Positions 1-9,300 of a DNA stretch of 64,000 bases are shown in pieces. The notes beneath the pieces were generated by a model, which was not told the origin of the DNA, did no database searches, and saw only the letters and a list, made by a program, of their open reading frames with translations. Both the position numbers and the translations under genes were made by a program. Position 1 is the stretch's first letter; every line of letters starts with the position of its first letter. Origin of the DNA: Stigmatella erecta (lineage in GTDB: Bacteria > Myxococcota > Myxococcia > Myxococcales > Myxococcaceae). The stretch lies in NCBI RefSeq assembly GCF_900111745.1, contig NZ_FOIJ01000007.1, positions 248,001 to 312,000 of the forward strand, read 5' to 3'.

Positions 1-568
1 TGCACTCCTTCAGGGCCTTCTGAATGGCGGCGGACTCGATGAGCTTCTGGATGAAGTCCTCCTCCAGCCCCTCGTACTTCTGGTAGGCGGCGCCCTCGAG
101 CTGCGTGACCTGCGTCCCGTCATCCACGTAGATGGGGCCCAGCAGGTTGCTCGTGACGCGCTCCAGGCCCATGGCATCCGCGAGGCCCGTGAGGGGGTTG
201 ACGCTGACGCCGTGAATCCAGGCCCCGCCAAGATCGATGGGCGGGCCCTGCTTCAGGGTGCTGGCCCGTCCGCCAATGCGGTCCGTCGCCTCCAGAATCA
301 GGACCTTGTCGCGCCCGCCCTTCCTCAGTTCCTTCGAGGCCGTGAGTCCACTGAGGCCTGCCCCCACGATGACGACGTCGTAGCCCGTGGTCTTTTCGCA
401 ATCCACGGCCGCGGGCACCGCCGCGGGCGCGGCCCTCAACGCTTGCACCGGCGGGCCCGCCGCCCCCGGGTGGGTACATGCCGTTTGCGACAAAACGAGC
501 GCCGAGGCCCATCCCATCCACTGGCACATCGTCCAGGGCCCTCGGTGCCTCATCCCTTCACTGCGCAT
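1..568 (-). CDS. Flavin amine oxidase (NAD(P)/FAD-binding) lipoprotein, N-terminal part
   Basis: The 3' end lies outside the window, and about 189 codons are visible. The start ATG at 568 has an AGGAG about ten bases upstream. An N-terminal hydrophobic stretch ends in a lipobox-like SQTAC (Cys31), followed by an Ala/Pro-rich linker, so export as a lipoprotein is likely. A Rossmann FAD-binding motif VIVGAGLSGLTA follows, then an acidic residue in LILEA, then RIGGRA and the GGAWIHG segment typical of flavin monoamine oxidases and protoporphyrinogen-oxidase-like enzymes. The family oxidises primary or secondary amines, but the substrate cannot be told from this part. It lies 64 bases downstream of the thaumatin-like gene on the same strand and may be cotranscribed with it. 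Confidence 0.85.
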   Translation of the reverse strand, partial: MRSEGMRHRGPWTMCQWMGWASALVLSQTACTHPGAAGPPVQALRAAPAAVPAAVDCEKTTGYDVVIVGAGLSGLTASKELRKGGRDKVLILEATDRIGGRASTLKQGPPIDLGGAWIHGVSVNPLTGLADAMGLERVTSNLLGPIYVDDGTQVTQLEGAAYQKYEGLEEDFIQKLIESAAIQKALKEC

Positions 569-632
569 GGTATCCGCTCCTCATGAGAAAGAGCGGACGT
601 TCTACCAGGCCTCCACGTGAACCCAATCCCGT

Positions 633-1328
633 TCAGTTCAGCGGGCAGAAGACGATGTCGAAGTCCTCGGCGTTACACGCCGCCATGACCGAGTCGTCCC
701 CGGACCAAGAGTAGGACTGGGAGCACGAGGCATCGAAGTACTTCGCCACGGTGCTGTTCGGGTTGTCCCGGTCCCGGCTGACGCAGGCGATGACCTTGCC
801 CGCGGCGTTGCGCAGCTTCCCCGTCTCGGGACAGCCCGGCAGCAGATCCTTCACACAGCTCCGGGTCTGCCCCGTGCAGGTCGTTCCGGTGCCCAGATCG
901 TAGGGGATGATCTTCAGCGGCAGGTTGTGGGCGTCCACGTAGCTGAGGTTGAACCAATCCCAGCTGGCGTAGCCAAAGGCATTCTCGTTGAAGCCAAACT
1001 CCGCCAGCGAGTGGTGCTCGAAGCCCGGGTCCTCGCCCTGACGGAAGCCCCAATACCGCTTGGAGATCATATGGTCGGTGTTCGAACCAATGGTCCGGCA
1101 GGCCTCGGCCCCCGAGGCCAGGTTGCCCCCCGAGATGTTGTTGCCAGCGAAGGTGACGTTGAAGCCGCACCGGTTGATGAAGCGCAGCGTGGTCTTCCCA
1201 TCGCCCTTGACCGCGCAGCCCAGCGCCTGGGGCTCGCTGCCCAGTTCCTCGAACTCGCCCGTCTCCTCCATCCCCGCGCACCCCACCCCGGACAACACCG
1301 TGATCAGTACAACCCCGTATGCCTTCAT
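633..1328 (-). CDS. Thaumatin-like (pathogenesis-related 5 fold) exported lipoprotein
   Basis: 231 residues. The start at 1328 (MKAYGVVLITVLSGVGCAG) is chosen for its GGAGAGGGG ribosome site and because it begins directly with a lipoprotein signal (Cys17); an in-frame start 45 bases upstream is less likely. The mature part starts with a TLRFINRCGFNVTF strand like the first strand of thaumatins. It continues with a Gly/Ala/Cys segment, LAEFGFNE, a DWFNLSYVDAHNLPL segment (the thaumatin pattern is D-x-SLVDGYNLP), several paired cysteines, and ends YSWSGDDSVMAAC...FDIVFCP, equivalent to the YSYAYDD...YLITFCP end of thaumatins. Thaumatin-like proteins bind or hydrolyse glucans in plants and fungi. 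A role against fungal or other prey is inference. The assignment rests on motif order. Confidence 0.75.
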   Translation of the reverse strand: MKAYGVVLITVLSGVGCAGMEETGEFEELGSEPQALGCAVKGDGKTTLRFINRCGFNVTFAGNNISGGNLASGAEACRTIGSNTDHMISKRYWGFRQGEDPGFEHHSLAEFGFNENAFGYASWDWFNLSYVDAHNLPLKIIPYDLGTGTTCTGQTRSCVKDLLPGCPETGKLRNAAGKVIACVSRDRDNPNSTVAKYFDASCSQSYSWSGDDSVMAACNAEDFDIVFCPLN

Positions 1329-1472
1329 GAATGTCCCCTCTCCCATCGAGCTGGCATGGGCGGCGAAAGCCATCCCCGAGCCAGAACAAGCTGGATTACC
1401 AGTAAAAACAGCAAAGTCAAATCGCTTGTGTGGGAATGCCGCGTGAGTTCTTGGGCATTAGGAAGACCAGCG

Positions 1473-1847
1473 ATGCCCATCAAGACCCGGCGCTGGGTCG
1501 TGCCCGCGGAGCCGGATGACGGCCTGCGGGTGCTGATCTGCCGCTACAGACCGCGCGGTGTGACCAAGGCGAAGGAGACCTGGGATGTGTGGATGCGGGA
1601 CCTGGCGCCCAGTCCCGCGCTCTTCGATGCCTTCTATGGCAAGGGCCAGACACCCATCACCCTGGACATCTACCGCGAGCGGTATCTGCAGGAGATGCAG
1701 GCCCAGCAGGACACGATCGCCGGGTTGGCGGCCCGGGTGGATCGGGGCGAAACAGTGACCCTGCTCTGCTCGAAGGACTGCATCCTGGAGCAGGTCTGCC
1801 ACCGCAGCCTTTTGGCCGAGCTGATCGAGGCGGCCCGGAAGCGGTAG
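1473..1847 (+). CDS. DUF488 family protein (YeaO-like)
   Basis: 124 residues, soluble. The ATG at 1473 follows GGAAG at a spacing of eight. Features match the short DUF488 family: basic residues at the N-terminus, then DDGLRVLICRYRPRGVTK, the segment WMRDLAPSPALFDAF, a YRERYLQEM helix, and a strand ETVTLLCSKDC followed by CHRSLLAELIE. The function of the family is not established. The gene stands alone between the thaumatin-like gene (divergent) and the ArsR gene (convergent). Confidence 0.75.
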   Translation: MPIKTRRWVVPAEPDDGLRVLICRYRPRGVTKAKETWDVWMRDLAPSPALFDAFYGKGQTPITLDIYRERYLQEMQAQQDTIAGLAARVDRGETVTLLCSKDCILEQVCHRSLLAELIEAARKR

Positions 1848-1884
1848 CGCTCACCGGCCCAGGCTTCGCCTCGGGGCGGTGGGG

Positions 1885-2214
1885 CTATTCGCCCCGCTTC
1901 TTCTTGCCCCGGGCCACCTCGGTGGCCAGCGCATCCAACCGGTGCGTCCAGAACACGCGAAAGCGCTCCAGCCAGGCGTCCACCTCCGCCAGGGGCGCGG
2001 CGTCCATCGCATAGAGACGCCGGGGCCCATCCACCCGCACCGTGGCGAAGCCGCTCTCGCGCAGGACCTTCAGGTGCTGCGAGACGGCCGACTGGGTGAT
2101 GCCGAACTCGCGCTGAACGACGGCCACGATCTCCCCTGAAGCATGCTCGCCTTCGGCCAGCAGCTCGAGGATGCGGCGGCGAACCGGATCGCCCAAGACG
2201 TCGAAGGCGTGCAT
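1885..2214 (-). CDS. ArsR-family winged-helix transcriptional regulator
   Basis: 109 residues, the normal size for this family. It opens with FDVLGDPVRRRILELLAEGE, the usual first helix pair of ArsR repressors, followed by a winged helix with recognition helix QSAVSQHLKVLRESGF and a wing VRVDGPRRLYAMD. There is no cysteine metal site, so it belongs to the metal-free class that normally controls a neighbouring SRPBCC gene. Its ATG overlaps the TGA of the upstream SRPBCC gene by one base (TGATG), so translation is coupled. It probably represses its own operon from the promoter near 2890. Confidence 0.9.
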   Translation of the reverse strand: MHAFDVLGDPVRRRILELLAEGEHASGEIVAVVQREFGITQSAVSQHLKVLRESGFATVRVDGPRRLYAMDAAPLAEVDAWLERFRVFWTHRLDALATEVARGKKKRGE

Positions 2215-2840
2215 CAGCCGCCTGTATAGAACGCTGCCGTGCGCTCGGCCATCCCACGGGCCACCTCGGGCGCCTCGCCCGCCGCCACGTGGGCCGCGGC
2301 CCAGCCCTCGGCGCTCGTGCGCATGAAGGCCTTGGCCTCGTCCGAGGCCATCCAGGCGGGATCGGCCTCCGGTGGAATGCCGCCGCCGCTTTCGATGTGG
2401 CGGCCCAGGCCCAGGAAGCCCAGCTCCCAGCCCACGCCCACGGCGGCGGGACCGTACTTCTTCCAGTGATCCTCCATGACGCCCTTGGGCATGATGTGCT
2501 CTAGCGTCAGCCGGGTGTCCTTGCCCTCCTCGGCCAGGCGGACGGTCACCCAGCTCATGCCGCCCCCGAACTCCCAGGTGATGTCGAAGGCCTTGGGCGG
2601 CTCACACCGGGTGATGCTCCCGCCTGCGTTCCCCTTGAGCTGATACCGGCCGCCCAGGCGCAGCTCGCCCTCGACGGGCGTGAACCAGCGCGGGATCCGC
2701 TCGGCGCTGGTCACGGCCTCCCACAAGTCCTCGGCACCGGTGGGGTAGAGGCGGCTGGCAATCACCACCCGGGCAGGCTTGCCCTCGTGCTCGCGCTCGA
2801 TGAACCCACGGACCTCGGCACCAATGACCTTATGCAGCAT
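2214..2840 (-). CDS. SRPBCC/AHSA1 domain protein
   Basis: 208 residues. After a short N-terminal leader come the AHSA1-type landmarks RLYPTGAEDLWEAVTSAERIPRWFTPVEGEL, GGRYQLKGNAGG and TWEFGGGMSWVTVRL, and a final amphipathic helix region. The family forms a helix-grip cavity that binds hydrophobic ligands; the ligand here is unknown. It is the first gene of a two-gene unit with the ArsR regulator, a pairing seen across many bacteria. The start at 2840 is preceded by GGGAGG at a spacing of nine. Confidence 0.85.
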   Translation of the reverse strand: MLHKVIGAEVRGFIEREHEGKPARVVIASRLYPTGAEDLWEAVTSAERIPRWFTPVEGELRLGGRYQLKGNAGGSITRCEPPKAFDITWEFGGGMSWVTVRLAEEGKDTRLTLEHIMPKGVMEDHWKKYGPAAVGVGWELGFLGLGRHIESGGGIPPEADPAWMASDEAKAFMRTSAEGWAAAHVAAGEAPEVARGMAERTAAFYTGG

Positions 2841-2883
2841 GTGTGTGAACCTCCCGTTGCTGAGAACACTCCAGTAGCCCCTT

Positions 2884-2911
2884 ATATTAGCCGCGACTTA
2901 AATGACTGCAA
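2884..2911 (-). promoter_or_regulatory. Candidate sigma-70 promoter of the SRPBCC-ArsR operon
   Basis: On the minus strand TTGCAG and TAATAT are separated by 16 bases, about 44 bases before the start codon of the SRPBCC gene, in a locally AT-rich stretch. Position and match to -35/-10 consensus support it. No experimental evidence. Confidence 0.45.
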
Positions 2912-2986
2912 GCGGAAGCTTCCTCAGCGCCCGCGAGAACAATCCGGCTGCTGGTCTCCCTGCCAGCGTCCGGCGCCGGGGGCTGG

Positions 2987-3166
2987 GTGCGCCGCAGCGT
3001 CCTGCGGTATCTGCTGGTCCTGGGTGCCCTGCTGCTACCGCTCGGGGCCGGCGCGGTGTGGAGCGGGGCCCGCACGAGGCTCGGGCTGCGGGTGCTGGCG
3101 GCGCTCGCCGCCGGTGCCGCCGTGGCCGGCGTGCGGACCCTGTCACCGTCCGCCGCCCGGGAGTGA
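2987..3166 (+). CDS. Possible small two-helix membrane protein
   Basis: A GTG-initiated frame of 59 codons with a G-rich stretch (GCCGGGGG) before it. The product would have a basic start (VRRSVLRYL), a hydrophobic segment LLVLGALLLPLGAGAV, a short basic loop SGARTRLGLR and a second hydrophobic segment VLAALAAGAAVAGV, ending SPSAARE. The pattern of two hydrophobic segments separated by Arg residues looks coding rather than random. In GC-rich DNA such frames also arise by chance, so it stays tentative. Confidence 0.35.
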   Translation: MRRSVLRYLLVLGALLLPLGAGAVWSGARTRLGLRVLAALAAGAAVAGVRTLSPSAARE

Positions 3167-3180
3167 GAGATTGCCTCCTT

Positions 3181-3197
3181 GAGCAACGTTGATTAAC
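3181..3197. promoter_or_regulatory. Candidate operator, copy 1 (GAGCAACGTTGRTTARC)
   Basis: GAGCAACGTTGATTAAC, centred on the palindrome CAACGTTG, about 200 bases before the giant protease start. A near-identical copy (one A/G change in each of two positions) lies just before the DoxX gene at 11371. Possibly a shared regulator site; the bound protein is unknown. Confidence 0.3.
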
Positions 3198-3393
3198 GGG
3201 ACAGCCCTTGAACAGGTTTGTCCTCAGAATTTCTCTTCCTCCGAAAGAGAGACCTCCAGACGTGAATTGAACTTTTGCTTACAGTCGTGCATCATATTTC
3301 GATCCTGATTGAACTCCTGTTTCACACGTTCGCCGGCGCTCTCGCGGGCCTGTCCCCGCTTCCCGGAGGGCCCGTTCTCGGGGTCACCACACG

Positions 3394-6300
3394 ATGACGA
3401 CATCAGCAACCCGGTCTTCCGGAACGGGCCCTCGTGCGCGCGGCGCCCGGGTGCTCGGCGCGGTCTGGCTCATGGCTTTGCTGGCCTGCGAAGGCCCTGG
3501 AAGTCTCCCCTCGCCGCAGTCCCCCGGCGAGCCCCGGGCCTCGGCCCCGCTCCACAAGGTTCAGCTCAGCGCGGCGCAGGCCGCGCGCTGGGCCCAGCGC
3601 GGCACGCCCTCCCAGCTCATCGGCGACTACGGCTCCTTCCAGCTCGTGCGGGTGGAGGCGCCGGTGCTGGCCGCCCTCCCCGCCTCCGAGACCGGGGAGC
3701 TGAAGGATGAGTCCAACCAGCTGCTGCTGAACGCGGGCGTCATCGATACCGCCTCGGCGCACGGCCAGTCGCTGCGCGGCATGAAGTCCCGCGCGGCCGG
3801 CAAGCGCCTGCACCTGGTGCAGTTCGCCGGCCCCATCCTGCCCGAGTGGTACCAGGCGCTGGAGGCCACGGGCGTCCAGATCGTCACCTACATCCCCCAC
3901 AACGCCTACCTCGTCTATGGCGGCGCGGACGCGATGGGCCGGCTGGAGGCCCACGTGCGCGAGGCCCGCGCCATCCAATGGGATGGGGGCTACCTCGACG
4001 ACTACAAGCTCCACCCCTCGGTCCTCAAAGCCTCCACGCCCACCTACACCGTGCAGCTCGTGCGGGATGAGCGGGAGAACGCCACCACGCTGGAGCTCAT
4101 CCGGCAGCTCCAGTCCCGCGAGGGGCGGATCCGCGAGGTGCCCGGCTACGTCAACGTGGCGGCCTCGCTGACGCTGCCGCAGCTCTATGACATCGCCTCC
4201 CGGCCGGACGTGGTGTCCATCCAGCCGTACTTCACGCCGCGCAAGGTCGACGAGCGGCAAGACATGATCCTCGCCGGTCAAATCACGGGCAACGGGCCCT
4301 CTGGCCCGGGCTACCTGGCGTGGCTCGCGTCGAAGGGCTTCACCCAGGCGCAGTTCAACGGCTCCGGCTTCGGCGTGGACGTGTCGGACAGCGGCCTGGA
4401 CAACGGCACGCAGCTGCCCAACCACTTCGGCCTGTACACGGCCGGTGACGTCACCGCCACGGGCCGCGTCGCCTACAACCGCCTGGAGGGCACCGCGAAC
4501 TCCGGCAGCACGCTTCAGGGCTGCGATGGCCACGGCACCCTGAACGCCCACATCATCGCGGGCTACTCCAGCCTCACGGGCGAGCCCTTCACCGATGGGA
4601 CAGGCTTCACCCATGGCCTGGGCGTGGCCCCCTTCGTGAGGGTGGGCTCCTCGGTGGTGTTCGATCCGGAGGACTTCACCCACCCCGACTACGAGGACCT
4701 CCAGTCGCGCGCGTACCGCGATGGCATGCGCATCAGCAGCAACAGCTGGGGCGCGGAGGACAACGGCTACGGCGCGGACGCGCAGGCCTATGACGCGCTG
4801 GTGCGCGATGCGCAGCCCACGGGCTCGGCCGTGCCCGTGGCGGGCAACCAGGAGATGGTCATCCTCTTCGCCGCGGGGAACTTCGGCTCGTACGCCAACA
4901 CCGTGGGCGCCCCCGCCACCGCGAAGAACGTCATCACCGTGGGTGCCTCCGAGAACGCGCGGGCCTTTGGCGCCGCGGACCTCTGCGACACCCCCGACAG
5001 CGAGGCGAACAGCCTCCACGACATCGCCTCCTTCTCCAGCCGTGGCCCCACCTCCGACGGCCGCAAGAAGCCGGACCTCATGGCGCCCGGCACGCACGTG
5101 GCCGGCGGCGTGGCCCAGGAGGCCGGGCAGCGGGCCCACCCGCCCGCGTCCGCCACCGGCAAGGCGCTCGGCTGCTTCACGGCGGAAGGCGTCTGCGGCG
5201 GCCCCCAGAACGAGTACTACCCGGTGGGCCAGCAGTGGTACACGGCCTCCTCCGGCACCAGCCACTCCGCTCCAGCGGTGGCCGGCGGCGCGGCGCTCGT
5301 GCGCCAGTACTTCATCAACCAGGGCCTCCCGCCGCCCAGCCCGGCCATGACGAAGGCCTACCTGATGAACTCCGCCCGCTACATGACGGGCACGGGGGCC
5401 AACGACAACCTGTTCTCCAACAACCAGGGCATGGGGCTCATGGACCTGGGCTTCGCCTTCGATGGCACGCTCCGGGTGCTGTCGGACCAGGAGTCCTCCC
5501 AGCTCTTCACCGCCAGTGGCCAGAGACGCGCCTTCGCCGGCGCCGTGCAGGATGCCTCCCGGCCCTTCCGCGTGACGCTGGCGTGGACGGACGCGCCGGG
5601 CTCCACCACCGGCAGCGCATGGAAGAACAACCTGGACCTCGCGGTGACCGTGGGCGGCGCCACCTACAAGGGCAACGTCTTCAACAAGGGCGCCTCCGTC
5701 ACCGGCGGCGGAGCGGATGAGAAGAACAACGTGGAGAGCGTCTTCCTGCCCGCGGGCACCTCGGGCCCCTTCACCGTCACGGTGACCGCCACCAACATCA
5801 ACTCGGATGGCGTGCCGGGCAACGGCTCCGTGCTGGATCAGGACTTCGCGCTCGTCGTCTACAACAACTGCTCGACGCCCGGCGCCCTCCCCACCGGCGT
5901 GACGGCCACCGCCACCGGCGCCAACCGCATCGAGGTGGGCTGGACGCCCAATGGTCCGGCGTCCCGCTATACCGTCTCGCGCGCCACCAGCCCGGGAGGG
6001 CCCTATACCTTCCTGTCCGAGGTGACGGCGCCCCCGTATGCCGACACCCAGGTGTCCGGTGGCACCACCTATTACTATGTGGTGCGCGGCGTGGCATGCA
6101 CCGAGTCCGCGCCCTCCGCCGAGGCCTCCGCCACGGCCATGGGGACTTGCACGTATCTGCCCACCTTCGCGGGCCTCACCTCCGTCACCAATGCCGGCGC
6201 CGCGACGTGCGGCACGTCCTTGGACTGGGGCGCGGCGGCCCCTGGCTGTGGCGGAGCGGTGAGCTATTCGATCTACCGGAGCACCGCGCAGGGCTTCACG

Positions 6301-9300
6301 CCGTCCGCCATCAACCGGATCGCCACGGGCGTGACGGGCACCCAGTTCGCGGACACGCTGAACCTGACGAGCGGCACGGTGTACCACTACGTGGTCCGCG
6401 CCACCGAGACGAGCGCCACCGGCACCGTGGAGGAGACGAACACCGTCATGAAGTCCTCCGTGACGACGGGCGCCATCACGCCGGGCGTGCGCTACTTCGA
6501 CGACTTCGACGCCCACCGGCCCACGAACGCCTCCGCGTACTGGACCTCCGCGTCCACCACGGGCAGCACGCAGACGCTCAACATCGTCGACGGATGCCAC
6601 TACCAGTCCGCCACGAAGGCGTACCGGTTCGGCTCGACGTCCACCGCCTGCGGCACCACCTACCCCGCAGGCACCGAGGTGAACCTGGTCCTGGGCGGCA
6701 ATGGCTCGGTGGCCGACATCAACGGCTTCTCCATCCCGTTCAGGGCCGTCACCCCGGAGCTGACGTTCAACGTCTGGTACCACCTCGATACGAACTACGA
6801 CGGCATCACCCTCGCTTACAACACGACGTCGGCCGGTAGCCCGTGGATCGACGTGTCCGACGCCCCGTCCACCACGGCGCCCTACATCTCGGAGGGCGGC
6901 TATGACGGCGTGCTCTCCAGCAATGTGTCGCGGCGCGTCTGGACGGGCTCCAACAAGGGCGCTCATGGCGCGCTCAAGTCCGTCACCCTCAACCTCAAGG
7001 CCCTGGCTGGCAAGAAGGTCTGGTTCGCCTTCCGGGCCTACTCCGATAGCATCTACAACGCCGAGGGCTTCTACGTGGACAACGTCCGCCTCACCGCGGA
7101 CTCGGCGGCCACCTGCACGACGTCGGTGCCGCCCCCGGGGCCCGCCGTCAGTTACCAGCTGAGCGCGCTGCCCGTGTACTTCTCCGCGGGCACGCCCGTC
7201 ACCTTCACCGTCACGGCGCTCGACGCGGTGGGCCAGACCGCCACCGGCTATACCGGCAGCGCCTCGTTCACGAGCACCGACGCGCAGGCGGTGTTGCCGT
7301 CCCCCGTGGCCTTCACCGCGGGCGTGGCCCGCAACGTGCCCATCACCTTCAAGACCGTGGGCACTCAGTCCGTCACCGCGACGGGCGTGGAGGAGCCGTC
7401 GCTGAAGCACAGCGCGAGCGCCACCGTCACCGCCGGGCCCGCCTCGCGCCTCGTCTTCCTCACGCAGCCGCCCCCCGGCGCCACCGCGGGCAGCGCCTTC
7501 TCGGGGTCCATCCGGGTCGGGCTGGTGGATGCGTTCGGCAATGCGGTGTCGTCAGGCTTGCATGGCGTCACCATGGCCCTGGGCAACAACCCGGGTGGCA
7601 GCACGCTGTCGGGCACCACCACGGCGACGACGAGCTCGGGCGTGGCCACGTTCAGCTTCTTGTCCCTCAACAAGACCGGCAATGGGTACACGCTGGTGGC
7701 CAGCTCCCCCGGCCTCACCAGCGTCACCAGCACGGGCATCAGTATCTCCCCCGCCGGCGCCTCGAAGCTCGCCTTCCTCACGCCGCCCACGGGCGGCACC
7801 GCGGGACAGGCGCTCTCCCCGGCCCTCCAGGTGGAGGTGCTCGACCCGTTCGACAACCGCGTTCCCTCCACGTTCTCCGTCACCCTGGAGGTGAACACCC
7901 ACCCAGCGGGCGGCACGCTGTCGGGCACGAAGACGGTCAGCGCTGTCAATGGTGTGGCCACCTTCTCCAACCTGTCGCTCGACAAGGCGGGCACGGGCTA
8001 CAAGCTGACGGCCACCTCGGGCTCCCGCACCCAGGCGGTCAGCCCCGCGTTCAACATCGCGGCGGGGGCCGCCTCCCGGGTGCGCTTCACCCAGCAGCCC
8101 GCCTCGGCCACGGTGGGCGCGCCCCTTTCTCCCGCCGTCCAGGTCACCCTCCAGGATGCGTTTGGCAACACGGCCGCGCAGTCGGCCTTGCCCATCACCG
8201 TGGCGCTCGGAAACGGCCAGGGCGGCGCCCTGCTGGGCGGCACCACCACCGTCAACGCCGTGGCAGGCGTGGCCAGCTTCAGCACGCTGTCGGTGAACCG
8301 CCCGGGAACGGGCTACGTGCTCACCGCCAGCGCCAGCGGTTTGACCCCCGACACGAGCGCGGCCTTCGCCATCACCGCGGGGGCCCCGGCGCAGCTCGCC
8401 ATCACCGCCTCGCCCTCCGCCCCGGTGGCCGCGGGCGCGGCCTTCCCCGCCCGGGTGGAGGTGCGCGACAGCAACGGCCACGTCGTCACCGGCGCCTCCG
8501 TGCAGGTGACGCTGACGCTGGACTCCGCGCCGGGCGCCACCCTGGGCGGCACCACCACCGTCACCACCGTGAACGGTGTGGCCTCCTTCACGGGCCTCTC
8601 CGTCGACAAGGCAGGCACGGGCTACTCCCTCCTGGCGAGCGCCCCGGGCCTGCCGTCCGTCCTCTCGGGGGCCTTCGGCGTGACGCCGGGCCCGGCGGTG
8701 AAGCTGGGCTTCCTCACCCAGCCGTCCGCCACCGCCGCCGGCGCGGACATGGTCCCCGACGTCCGCGTGGCATTCCAGGACGCCCACGGCAACACCGTGA
8801 CGGCCTCACCCCCGCCCATCGCGCTGGCCCTCGAGACGTCTGTCCCGGGCGCGGTGGTGGGCTACACGGGGACGGCCACCGCCAACGGCGTGGTCACCTT
8901 CAACCACCTCACCGTCAACAAGAAGGGCACGGGCTACCGGTTGAGGGCCTCCTCCGGCGCGTTCGCCACGCTCAGCGAGCCCTTCGAGGTGACGGCGGGC
9001 ACAGCGGCCCGGCTCGTCTTCCTCACCCCCCCGGCCAACACCCAGGCCGGCGAGGTGCTCGCCCCCGTGGAGGTGGAGTTCCAGGATGCGGAGGGCAACC
9101 GCGACACCCACGCGTCCGGTTCAGTGAAGCTCCGCCTGGGAGGCCCCTCGGGTGGCACGCTGGAGGGCACCTTCATCGTGTCCGCCCTTCAGGGGGTGGC
9201 CACCTTCTCCTCGCTCTCCATCCGCCAGGCCGCGCAGGGCTACACGCTCATCGCGCAGTCGGGGGCCTTGCCGGAGGCCACCAGCGCGGCCTTCCACATC

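Noticed and set aside
3403-7410. A 1335-codon open frame on the minus strand opposite the giant protease, and similar long antisense frames elsewhere
   Set aside because: The products are His/Arg/Gly-rich shadows caused by high third-position GC; the plus-strand frame has motifs, a signal peptide and domains.
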